Below, piece by piece: positions 1-9,878 of a stretch of 64,000 bases of DNA. A program made the position numbers and the translations under genes. Each line of letters opens with the position of its first letter. Position 1 is the first letter of the stretch. The notes below the pieces were generated by a model that saw only the letters and a list, made by a program, of their open reading frames with translations, was not told the DNA's origin and made no database searches. Source of the stretch: Clavulina sp. PMI_390 (Eukaryota > Basidiomycota > Agaricomycetes > Cantharellales > Hydnaceae); NCBI GenBank assembly GCA_015039315.1, contig WIDE01000006.1, positions 552,585 through 616,584 on the forward strand, given 5' to 3'.

Positions 1-1198
1 AAAGAGAGAGATCGAACCTGCCCAGATCAAGGGCTCAGGTCATTATCAATTCCTCTGGCGTCAGAATCACTAAGAAAGCTTCGCCTGGTTGGTGAGCTAC
101 TTCAATAGCCAAGGGTCGGCATATTCAATCGTACTAGTGCTAATCTTCACCATCAGGGTAGTAAAGGCAACACGACAGCAAGTGTAACGGTAAATATTGA
201 GATCAATCCTGAAAGGAGATGGTCGGTGCTGAGGATATGCAGCCTTGTTCAAAGTGGCGGAAAAGTACGAGAATGTCAATGGCATGAGAATGAACAGCAT
301 CACGTTAATGGGCTGTTAAGGAGGCTTCAATATACGAATACGCAGGATATGGAAAATTCTGTTAACAAGCTGGTGTCTTGCACGAAATTGAGTAACCAAG
401 CAAAGGTGTCATGTTTGGCGCCGCAACCGGATGTCTCGGAGGGTCCACTGCTGCTGGGGGCACTGAGGGGGACAGTAGTCATCCTGAGCCTCAAATTCAC
501 CATGATCACCGGTCAAGGGAAGCCTTGGCACAGGCGGGTAAAACAATGTGCTGGTGAATGCAAAATTTATCACCACCCACCACAAACTAATTTGGTCATC
601 CCATGGCGTGTATTTTTACTGGGATTGTCAGGGTTTGCGCTGAATCTTAGCGTCCTAGAAATAGTGAATTGGGAAAGCATCTTCATCACCCACTGAGTTA
701 TTCCCGGGTGGTCCGTGAACTTAGTCCCATCTTTATTATTATTGGTGAAAGATACGCTTCTAGGACATAATATTCACAGATAGGCGCGATTGCGTCCTCA
801 GCTAATTGGCCTTACTTCATGGTTTTGGCGGCATGGGAGGACACGTAGGCGGTATATTCCTGGGGGGCGTCACAAACGAGTTTGTGTCTGGCAGCAGCCA
901 ACATGAGCTACGGTGTTGCTTCAGCTATTATCCTGACTGGAACTCTACAATGATGATAAGGATGTAGGAGCGAGACTCATGATCGCACAGGGACAGGTTC
1001 TGTCGATTGACGGAGGGACACGGATTTGTACGCTAGTTAATCCAGCGCCGTAAGTTCAGGACATCCTTATAGAGTCGCGTTTACAGCAGACGTGGGATCA
1101 TGGTACTGGACACATGTCCCTGTGTTGAGGGATGGGATGAGTCTCACGCGTGACGTGACTGTGACTGAGTCCCAAACAACCCCCACCATCTCCCTGCG
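1..1198. other. Gene-poor left edge, no recognisable gene
   Basis: No frame here gives a recognisable domain. The longest open stretch (226-696, +) has no ATG at its beginning and a composition unlike a real protein. A reverse-strand stretch (327-509) is Ser/Pro-rich but short and isolated. The part from about 1090 to 1198 directly precedes the Eco1 start codon and should hold its promoter and 5' UTR. Confidence 0.5.
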
Positions 1199-2616
1199 AT
1201 GCCCGCCGTCAAGCGCACCTATGGTTCCAATCGGACCTTACGCCCACCATTGCCCTCCCCACCACGTTCTTCATACTCCTCTGACCCTACTGAACTAAAT
1301 GACGCGCTTCCCACATCCCCACTGCCAGCGCGTCAAGCAAGCAAGTCATCTCTGCAGTCCTCGTTAGGCAAACGCAAACGCGCATTATCCCCGTCGTCCG
1401 ATCGCGACGACGACGACGAAGGGCTAGATCTTAAGGCTCCCCCTTCGAACCTACTAGACTTCCTCATGCCGAAGGTGGTGAACTCCTCATCGCTCACCAG
1501 GCCAGCAAAGAAACCACTCACACAATCCACGCTATTTGGCAATACGGCCACGCCTTCGACGCGTGTCTCTGCTGGGAAATACTCAAAACAATCTGCTGTC
1601 ACTCATAGCAGGCGTCCTGCTAGCTCTAAAAAGCCGCTGACGCAGCTCCATCTTACGCTTGCTAAATCATCACTCAAAGCTTGCGCGCTTTGTGGCCTTT
1701 CCTACACTCGTGGCTCCCCTGAAGACGAAGAGCTTCACAAAAAGCACTGCGCCCGGATAAGTCGTGGCGCCGAATGGGGACGTGATGAGGCTCGCGCAGA
1801 AGGGAAAGAAGTGACAGTTGTGGAAGAAGGGATCATGATCCAAGGCCCCAAGGGTACTGAGGAGCGAGGAAGAATTATCAAATTCAATGCAAATGTTGGG
1901 GGGAAGGTTGGCGCCAAAGTAATTACCAGTCTTCCTCTCACCTCCATACTCGCAAACGCTGATATGCCCCTCTCTCGTAGCTGGCCCTTGTTCTACAAAC
2001 AGTCAATCACGCGCTCTCATCACCCGATCTTCCTCCTGAGATACTCGCGGATTCAAAAGCTTATCTGTTCCTTCTCTCCTCGGCGGCTACCTACGGCGGG
2101 AGCAACCCTGTCCGCGACAAGGAAAAAATTGTAGGCTGTGTGATCGCACAGCGGATTGAGAATGCCATGAAGATCATCCCCAACCCAACATCTTCGATTG
2201 CATCAGACCCGACCCTAGTATCCACCCCTCCATACGCCCGATCGGAGTCGTCATTTAGCGACGACGCTGCGGAAGAAGATCCGATTGAACCTACACCCCT
2301 CACTCACGTCACGGTGCACTATTCAGACAGTGATCCTTCCTCAAATTCTTCGATATCTAAAGACTCTGATTCGGGTCTCTTTTGCTCTCCCACCCCCCTC
2401 CCTACGCCACTCGGCATCCCGCGTATGTTTGTATCCTCCTCACATCGTCACAAGGGCATCGCCCAGTCGCTCCTTGATGCAGCTGCCCGAACCTTCATCT
2501 ATGGATGTCCATTGGATCCCAAACTCGGCCAAGTAGCTTTCTCCCAGCCTACACGTGCCGGTCGGGCGGTGATGGAGAAGTGGGGCAAGGGAGGAGTGCG
2601 AATCTACGAGGAGTAA
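1199..2616 (+). CDS. ECO1: N-acetyltransferase Eco1/ESCO, sister chromatid cohesion
   Basis: This enzyme acetylates the Smc3 subunit of cohesin in S phase and so makes cohesion stable; it acts in the nucleus. Two exons (1199-1918, 1981-2616) joined across a 62-nt GT-AG intron give 451 residues. After a disordered N-terminus starting MPAVKRTYG, a C2H2-type zinc finger (CALCGLSY, then HKKH) lies near residues 160-185, as in all ESCO proteins. The C-terminal GNAT domain has the GCVIAQRI strand, LPTPLGIPRMFVSSSHRHKG with the acetyl-CoA loop, and the conserved ending AFSQPT...VRIYEE. A long Ser/Asp-rich insertion separates the two halves of the acetyltransferase domain. The intron is supported because the two reading frames join exactly into the family sequence (GAK-LALVLQTVNHAL). 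The start is the first ATG and gives the typical KRTYG beginning. Confidence 0.93.
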
Positions 2617-2983
2617 TACCCCAGTAATTAGCTGGCATGACCCATACGTGTATACGTGCCTATCTGACATATCAATCATTTGTTGCTTTACGTTCGCACT
2701 CTCCTCATGATGCATGTCATATATTGCAAAAATGCTTTGGTGCCTATGCCCTGCGTTCCCTCGAGGTATGGATAAAGGATCACATACAGATCGCCCAGCA
2801 CGCCGCGAGCCTGCGCGCATCCTAAGCCCCACAAAGTACTCCAGAAAACGCCGACATCGTGGTTTAGGGTCATTTAGCGTAGATACCAACTCTGCTTCCA
2901 CTCCAAAGAATCTTTTTAGGTCTTTCTGTATTTTTACAATGATAGAAATTACAGAGAATTCTAGCCAGCATACATTTGAGAGA

Positions 2984-4785
2984 TCATGGTTCCCAAGGGC
3001 TCGCTGACAGTCCACCCACGCCCTCCGTCAATAGAACACCTGGACCATTCTCTGGCACGTAGAAACAGTCCTCCAAACGTATCCCCACTTTATTGAGGAT
3101 ATAAACGCCTGGCTCATTGGAGAAGGCTTGACAAGGAGGCAGGTACGTGAGTTGGGTCAGAAATGATCAGAGCAAAGAATGCGACCGAGGCTCACTATTA
3201 TTTGTCGCCAGAACGGCTCGGTTCGACTGGCCTCCGACAAGATAGGGAGACTCGTGGCCCTCAAGACCAATACCTATTGTGATTGGAACCGATGTGAACA
3301 CGCGACCCGTAATCAGTGGGGGTGGCACGCACCATGGCCTAAACGATGAGTGAAGTAGTCATTCACATCGAAATTCTCTTGGGATTGATCGTTAGTCCCC
3401 AGGAAACGCCATCGCTCTTGCATCTTGACTCCATAATCCTCGAGCCCAGTCTTGACAACTTCGCGTGCTATCTTGTCCACATTCCGAGCATAGACTCCCC
3501 GTTGTGCGGCTTTGAGAGCCGCTTTCTGGGCCGCAAGTACCACGTACCAAAGCTCAAGATGACGGGGGTCGATCGACCCAGGAGGGGAGATTGTGAACGT
3601 CTGCAGATAGTGTTGTGTTTGCTTATAGGTTCTAGTGGACGAAGAAAATAACGCTCACCCGAGTAACGTCAGATACGTAACCGTGAAGTGATCCGCCAAC
3701 ATCCATAAGGATGAAATCGCCGTATTCAAGACGCTTATCTGTACCAGATCCATGTGGCAGAGCGGCATTCTCTGATGTTGAAATAGCGATTGAGTCAACT
3801 ATCATGCCATGTAGATTGCTGACGTACCTCCGAACAGGACTAGACCACCACCATTGGTCAGACCTACCGCAGTCATTGCCTGTTCGAGTATCTTTCGAGT
3901 GGCCGATTCAGTCATTCCAATACGTAAGCGTCTCTTCACCTCCCTCACGGCGAGCACAGTTGCCTATGTGGGCGGTGGGTAATCAGCTGTATCCTGCATT
4001 ACTGGTAAATGGGGCCTATTCGATACCTCATTAGCGCATTTAAGCAGCTCGATTTCCGCGGCGCTCTTCTGTTCGCGAATTTGAGCAATACGTGGTGGAT
4101 ATCCCCCGCTCTTGACTGTGAGACCAGCGCCCACAAGACCATCAGCAATAAATTTACGCATGCCCTGGTCTAGAACGACGGTGCCATTGGTTACACTGTC
4201 GGGGAGCGCCTTGAACAGGACGTTAAACGGGTCTTCATCTTCAGCCCATTCGATGAAGGCAATGCTCTGTGAGCCCAGTCCCTCGCCCCGAATAATAGGT
4301 ATGCCAAGCAATTTGGCGCGCTCGATCTCAAAGCGGGGGGCAAGAATGGTGAAGCTTGCTTCCGTTACTGGTCTTTCCGCCGGGGTGATAATGATAAGGA
4401 ACGGTCTCTCAGAAAGATGCCACTGCGCTGAGGAGATGTTGGCGAAATACAATCCGTTGGAGCCCGGCTCTGCAATATAAGCCCCTGCGTTTGTCTCACG
4501 TAGCCTCTTGACGAGACTACGCTGGCGGGAGACAAAGTCCGAGAGAGGGATTGGTGGGATTGCTGCACAATGGTCGGCTAAATTAGAGAAATCTGACAGG
4601 TCAAGCAGTGGTTTGTTGAACAGGGCCGCCGGGAGCACAAATATGCGAGGGAGGAGCAAGAGGGAGAGGTACGAGATGTACAACGAAGAGCATAGAATTG
4701 TGATAAAAATCACCCAGACGAGGACTCTACGAGAGCGGCGGACGGGCCTCTTGGAAGTGCAGTCGGCATATTGGAGCTGAGCCAT
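2984..4785 (-). CDS. Membrane-anchored M24 metallopeptidase (Xaa-Pro aminopeptidase/creatinase family)
   Basis: Probably a proline-specific amino- or dipeptidase with a two-metal centre. Six exons on the minus strand (4785-4027, 3963-3828, 3771-3659, 3600-3333, 3273-3196, 3126-2984) give 498 residues with all phases consistent. A short basic cytoplasmic tail is followed by one membrane segment (about residues 25-50, [20 protein letters not shown]), so it is likely a type II membrane protein. A creatinase N-terminal domain follows, then the pita-bread catalytic domain. All five metal ligands of the family can be placed: Asp in FILMDVGG, Asp in VSDVTRT, His in THRLGHG, Glu in FSNEPGVY and Glu in GIRLEDCF. 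The substrate cannot be deduced. ATG at 4785 is chosen because the frame upstream has only a GTG. It diverges from the gene at 5396. Confidence 0.88.
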
Positions 4786-5395
4786 AGTGAATACCACATG
4801 ACGTCATTATTGAGAAGAATTTCTGTGTCTCATCAGCTACTTACCTGCTCGCGGTCCTCCTTGAAGGAAGTGGTGTGGGGAACAAGAGAGCTGGGTTGTC
4901 CCTTCTCGATCTCCTGAGCCATGACAGGAGAGATACGTGCCGGCAAAGCAATAGGATCGAAGAGAATGACGTAAATGCGGGTGACCAACAGTGACCCCAG
5001 CGAGTTCTTTGTCTGCTTGTTCCTCCCCCCTCAAGTGGTGAAAGGTCGCGATAAGGGTCGGGGGCCCCGTGACAGGCGCGTGTGACTCCCCATTCAGATT
5101 TTGACGCCCGTGGGAACTGAATACCTCCCTGCTTGACTGAACCCAGACCCGCATACCAGCGGCCAACACCCGAAAGACACCGACCTCATGTTCCAGCCTA
5201 TCCCTTTGCGCGCGTTTCCCGACAATTGTGCATTTGCTATGAACACCACTCCATCTGCGTTCCAAATCGCAGACGCTGTGTCAAGGTTGTCCCTGGGAGA
5301 ACCGCCATCACTGCCGTTACCACCTAGCAATGTATCGAGGTGAGCATAAGTGGGGTCGTGCCGCACGGCAGCGGTGAACATCCGCGCATAAGAGA
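4786..5395. promoter_or_regulatory. Divergent intergenic region of 610 bp
   Basis: This lies between the start codons of the minus-strand M24 peptidase and the plus-strand gene at 5396, so it should contain both promoters. Open reverse frames (4837-5265, 5094-5381) show no family resemblance and are probably chance frames. I see no clear TATA box or repeat. Confidence 0.45.
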
Positions 5396-6430
5396 ATGCA
5401 TAGTAATAGTAAAGCCGTTGATCTCTCTAGCGCCCATGACGATCACGATGATGTACTCGAGGAGTTTCTCGGTATTATGAGGCCATCTCGGGCAGCCGTT
5501 ACTTTAGTTCACCGGAGACGAAGCTCGCGGGGTCCCCCACCGTCCCGAGGTTCGGCGTCGGCTGCGTCGTCCCACCCATCCAGTCCTTCGTCCACTGTCT
5601 CGTTCCGAATCCAGCGCTCTCATCCATATCGGCCTCATGGCGGGAAACGAGCATCCAGCTCCCAGGCTACCACCCCCAATGACGATCAGAGCTTCGGTCG
5701 GCGAAAATTACAGCTCGAACTACCAGGGAGCAGCCCTTATTCATACTCCGCATCGCCAGTCAGGATAGCCTTCCACACCACCTCTTCTTTGCGATGTGAG
5801 TGCCCCCTGCCTTCGATCCCCCGTTCTGCAATGCCTCAATCCGTCCCGAGTCGACCGAACTATATTTTTGCTGACCTGACTTTCTCCTATATCCCTTCAT
5901 TAACGCTTTATTATGGTCCGCTGGACATCGGTTATCGCCGTGGGGGTGGGTTGCAATCATCGGATATCCGTCCCGATTCCGTCTTTGTTCGTTCGTTTGT
6001 TTCATACATGCACATGATGTCGCCCCTGTTAGCGTCCCCGATCTTGCGAACTCATAACCCGTTGGCTCGGCGTCGCTCATGTGAGACTCTCCCACAAGTG
6101 TTGGACGGGTCATTCCCATTTGTCCCGGCCCTCTTGTCGAGCACGTTGACTCTTTCGTCGTCGGAGACCGCTTCCAGTCATAGCCCTGGCTCAACTCACG
6201 CAAGACCTGCTAGCTCGCCGGGCAGATTCTTCACAAACCTTCCATATCTTTCCCCTGAGCATACAGGCGACCCTGACCCCGATGAGGACTCAAGTATGTC
6301 TGCCGAAGAACCAGTTCCACCCGATGAACTCGGCTCCAATTCGCAAAGCCCAGTTTACTATACACCATCTCAAAAGATCCAGGAAGGATCACTGCTCCTG
6401 TCGTGTGCGCTGAATGAAGTTACCTGTTGA
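5396..6430 (+). CDS. Ser/Pro-rich hypothetical protein
   Basis: I do not recognise this protein. As a single open frame it has 344 residues. The first 135 residues are rich in Ser, Pro and Arg (RRSSRGPPPSRGSASAASS), and the last 130 residues are again Ser/Pro-rich with an acidic stretch (DPDPDEDSSMSAEEPVPP). The middle (about residues 134-212) changes abruptly to Tyr/Phe/Ile-rich sequence. That section starts with GTGAGT at 5796 and ends with CTGTTAG at 6032, and removing it as a 237-nt intron keeps the frame, giving 265 residues. I think the spliced form is more likely. No membrane segment or known domain; probably a disordered regulatory protein, function unknown. Confidence 0.5.
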   Translation: MHSNSKAVDLSSAHDDHDDVLEEFLGIMRPSRAAVTLVHRRRSSRGPPPSRGSASAASSHPSSPSSTVSFRIQRSHPYRPHGGKRASSSQATTPNDDQSFGRRKLQLELPGSSPYSYSASPVRIAFHTTSSLRCECPLPSIPRSAMPQSVPSRPNYIFADLTFSYIPSLTLYYGPLDIGYRRGGGLQSSDIRPDSVFVRSFVSYMHMMSPLLASPILRTHNPLARRRSCETLPQVLDGSFPFVPALLSSTLTLSSSETASSHSPGSTHARPASSPGRFFTNLPYLSPEHTGDPDPDEDSSMSAEEPVPPDELGSNSQSPVYYTPSQKIQEGSLLLSCALNEVTC

Positions 6431-6875
6431 TTATATACCTACTAGTTTCCTCTTGTCATCGTTATGGATTGGATTGTGTTAACTTTGCTGTATTACTGTG
6501 CACCTGTAGTAATATGTATTCCTGGGCTTGTGTGCTGCTTTCTACTTGCTTTCGATACAAATATAATTACCCATTGGTTTTGTATAATATGTCAGTCAAC
6601 CCTACTGTAAAGTCCCTGCGTAGCATTATGCCAACCTGCACAGACAGTTTTGTTCAGATTCGGACTGTGGCAGGAGTTCGGGAACTTAATCAAGGTGACA
6701 ATACATTGTAGGGTGATACAATACAACTTGGGAACGACTACATTGACTGATGTTCGCCGGTAAGTGATATCATGAAGCGGTCATCTACGACTACTGGAAA
6801 GCAACTGCCGCTCGTGGGCTAAAAGGGGGGGAGCCCACTTCACAAGCTCCAGAGGATAGTTAAGGCGGGTTCCCT
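6431..6875. other. Convergent 3' intergenic stretch
   Basis: This separates the ends of two convergent genes. It is AT-richer than the flanking exons (for example around 6530-6600) and carries no supported gene. It presumably holds both 3' UTRs. Confidence 0.45.
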
Positions 6876-7907
6876 TCAAGAGTCATTTGGTACCTTTGCT
6901 TGTGAGAACATAAGGTCTGAGCGTAAAACGAGTTTGGTTCCCGATTGAACCAAGGCACCTTCGTGAAGCATGCATTCTTTGCCGTGGCTGCAAAGGGCAA
7001 GCTCAGCTATACTGCTCTACCCTCTGGAGATCAAACGGTCGTTTCTTACCGATGAAGTAGAGCTGTCCCTCGATTCAATGAAGGGACAATTGGAGGTGGG
7101 GACGGCTTCTTCTTAGGAGCAGGCTTGTAGAAAATCGTCTACGAATGCCATGATCAAAGGGTTCAGCGTTGGACGGCCTTTCGTTTTCCTTATAGAATTG
7201 GTTTATTTTTGCTTACTTCTCCACCGACTACTCCGTCTTCAACTCCTGTGAGGTAGACTAGCAGCGTCCATTCTGACCAAATGTTCTCCCCTGACGCAGT
7301 GGTGTAGGAGATGGAATCATCGTAGTGGGGACCAAAGTACTGCCCGTCGCTGTACCGATATAGACGGATATTCTGGTTCAGTGCAACTGGCTGAGCAGCG
7401 GGTGAAAGATGTGTCTGGAATGATGCCAAATGTGAGACATGAGGCTCGAGTGCCCGATATAGCGATTGGGCAAAGTTTTCGGACTGGATGCTGATACGGT
7501 CTGCAAAACAACAGAGGAAGCTGTTAGGGGTTATAGGAGGACAAGAACTAGGACCAGCAGATGCACGAAGAGGATTACAATACCGTTTACTCGATCGGCT
7601 TCACCTCTCTTGGCGGGAGGTGTTGTTGTCAACGCTTGTTTCGCAACAAACCTCGCAAACGACGCACACTCGTCTGGGGACAGGAAATCCTATAGCAAAG
7701 AATAAATCCAAAATGTTACGCTCATCTCAGTGTGACCGAGACGCGGTTGGGAACGGTGTGACGGAGCGTCTCTCAACGAACAGCGATGACGATGATTTGG
7801 TCCTGCTCGAGCACCTCCGCCTCGACATAATCTTTTCTGGAGACAACTGGCCATGCCAAGGGGGTCTCTGGCGATGGTGCCTGGGTTGACTTCTTGGCTT
7901 TGGGCAT
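6876..7907 (-). CDS. 2-oxoglutarate/Fe(II)-dependent oxygenase, prolyl 4-hydroxylase-like
   Basis: Probably an oxygenase that uses 2-oxoglutarate and Fe(II) to hydroxylate a substrate I cannot name. Five exons on the minus strand (7907-7782, 7689-7584, 7500-7217, 7138-7050, 6987-6876) give 238 residues with all phases consistent. The double-stranded beta-helix core is clear: RLYRYSDGQYFGPHYDDS supplies the His-x-Asp iron ligands, WTLLVYLTG and GGETIFY are the central strands, and LLHRHGKECMLHEG followed by SGTKLVLRSDLMF supplies the distal His and the Arg that binds 2-oxoglutarate. There is no signal peptide or membrane segment; the start is lysine-rich (MPKAKKS). The arrangement matches a small family of fungal and plant cytosolic or nuclear oxygenases. 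It is divergent from the gene at 8004, with only 96 bp between start codons. Confidence 0.87.
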
Positions 7908-8003
7908 CCTGCGAGGCCAGAGACAAACTGCAACAACGGCGCTTATCTCCGTCATCTCACCTCCGCCCCCCAACCCGCACCATCATCGTCCTCGTTCAAC
8001 GCG
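7908..8003. promoter_or_regulatory. Compact bidirectional promoter (96 bp)
   Basis: The start codons of the minus-strand oxygenase (7907) and the plus-strand gene at 8004 are only 96 bp apart, so core promoter and 5' UTR elements must overlap. The interval is C-rich on the + strand with repeated CTCC and CCCCC runs; no TATA box is visible. Confidence 0.5.
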
Positions 8004-9477
8004 ATGAGCGACCCCGAATCGAACCCCCAAATGCTTCAGACTCCCATGAAGCGCCGCGCCGATGAGATGGGCAGCCCAGCTGATGAAATCCGCAAGGCGA
8101 AAGCCCGCGAACGGCAACGTCGCAAACGAGCCAAGGACCGCGAAAATGCCGGCCTTCCTGCCGTCCAGCCTCGTGACCAGCGTCCTCCTGCTGCTCCTCC
8201 GCTCGTCGGTCGTCTCCGAGATGGAGAAACTGAGGAGGAAAAGAAGGCACGAGTACGTGAGGCTGCCCGTCTCCGCCAACAGAAACATCGCATGGCCGTG
8301 CGCCTCAGGCGCCAGCACGAGCTTGATAACCCAACTGGGTTGGGTCATGATGCTTATTATGGAAAGGTGCTGCGCTTTGTCACTTTTCGAAATATTGATG
8401 TAACGCGTGTTGACAAGCTGTCTCATAGGACCTTGTTCAGATGTACGATGGCCCAGAGGGTGCCGCGGGTGGCTACAACCCACCCCCCGGCAACGTCTTT
8501 GCTAATTCTGTGCTGCTGGCGCTCGCAGCAGACCCTAATCTCAAGTTTCACCTGATGCGCATTTACTCCATCACTGAAGAGGAGTTCCCCTCTCTTGAGC
8601 AAGGGTTTGCGATGGCGTTTGATCACTGGAACCATGCCGTAAGTTTCTGCTAATCTTTGGAACACCTATACGATGACGTTGATGGACTTTTCATAATCGA
8701 TTCCAGCGCTATGCTGCCTCCCATGCAGCTCACTACGGCCAGATGCCTCATGGGCCTCCACCTGCTCCTCACCCGCACGCACCCGAGGCTGGACCTTCTG
8801 AGGAAAACGTACGCCCATCTTTTCGTGGTACATCCATCGTATCTAATCTTTCGCCTGTATATCTTCGGTAGCCTAACATTGATGGACGTTTATCACGGGT
8901 TCCGCAGCCTGCACATCCTGAGGACCCCAATGCCATACGAACAGCGAATGGTGCCATGCCTCCCCCATGGGCAGTAGCTCCTGGTGCTCAGGCGATGCAG
9001 ACCATCTACTCCGCTCAAGGCCAGCAGGCCGGACCACCCGTTGTTGATGCTCATGGCCATCCTATCCAGGGTGCAGGACAGCCCGGTCAGGGCTATTTCC
9101 TCTCGCAGAACCAAGAGCCCCCACACTTCCGTCGCCATCGTGGCGCAGGAGGTAGTGGCGCCCCTAACGGCGAAGATGGTGCAGAGGATGGGGCTGGAGG
9201 TAGTGCTCAAGGCTCCGCACGCGCTCAATCCCCCAACCATCCTGGAGCTGGCCAAGATGGCGAGGAGCGCGAGCACGAGGACGACAACGAGGACGCCGAT
9301 GAGGAGGCCGCGGCGAGAGCTGAGCAGGAAGGCGAAGTTGTGCCGGGGGCGATCGCCGTAGACCCTCAGGAAGAGCAGCATCGCTGGTGGAATGGGCTCA
9401 TGCAAGCGCGTTTGGAGACTGAGCAAATCGCGCGCGCAAAGACTGCTACATTTGTGGCCATGCAAACTCAGACCTGA
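8004..9477 (+). CDS. Hypothetical protein with basic N-terminus and acidic C-terminus
   Basis: I do not recognise a named family. Four phase-0 exons (8004-8366, 8441-8638, 8707-8808, 8872-9477) give 422 residues. Residues 25-115 are very basic and helical in character, with two Arg/Lys clusters (KARERQRRKRAKDR and RLRQQKHRMAVRLRR), which could bind nucleic acid or act as nuclear localisation signals. A more ordered middle follows (NVFANSVLLALAADPNLKF, then EEFPSLEQGFAMAFDHW). The second half is Pro/Gln/Gly-rich, then strongly acidic (REHEDDNEDADEEAA), and ends in a short helical part. The composition suggests a nuclear, possibly transcription-related protein; that is inference. It is not a canonical bZIP because no leucine heptad follows the basic region. 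Confidence 0.75.
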
Positions 9478-9878
9478 CGCCTTCCCACTCATGCGCGCAA
9501 CCCAAAATGAACGTTTCGACTCTTCTCCCTTCTACAGCTTCCAGGAGCTGCTATGATTACAATGTCTTTTCTTGCCTCTTTTCGGCCACACTACTTCCTT
9601 CGCTGTATCATGTGGGCCTCTATCCTCGCGATGTAGTGGTATTCTGATTCTGTCTGCATGTACACATTATGGCTTCCGATGAATCGATCGTATTTTTATT
9701 CACCTCTCCCCTACCCTTGGGCACTCTTGAATATGCGGATGTCCCCAGGCCCAAACGCGAAGGTGGCAGGATATCACCACCCTTTGTTTATATTTGGCCC
9801 AGTAAACAAACCGACCAACCACAACATCAGCAAAGCGACGATACTCGACCTCTCTGAAGGCCGATAGAGCATCGCAGC
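9478..9878. other. Intergenic spacer between tandem + genes
   Basis: About 400 bp with no supported gene. It should contain the 3' UTR of the preceding gene and the promoter and 5' UTR of the INCENP gene. Confidence 0.45.

Noticed and set aside
1..110. Reverse-strand tRNA-like element: a B-box-like GGTTCGATCTC near 15-25 and an A-box-like TAGCTCACC near 90
   Set aside because: The T stem has mismatches, the acceptor stem does not pair, and no anticodon arm could be placed. At most a decayed tRNA relic.
4837..5381. Two overlapping reverse open frames
   Set aside because: No family resemblance, no introns that connect them to a gene, and their position fits the divergent promoter.
8004..8366. 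bZIP transcription factor
   Set aside because: The basic cluster is present but there is no leucine heptad after it.
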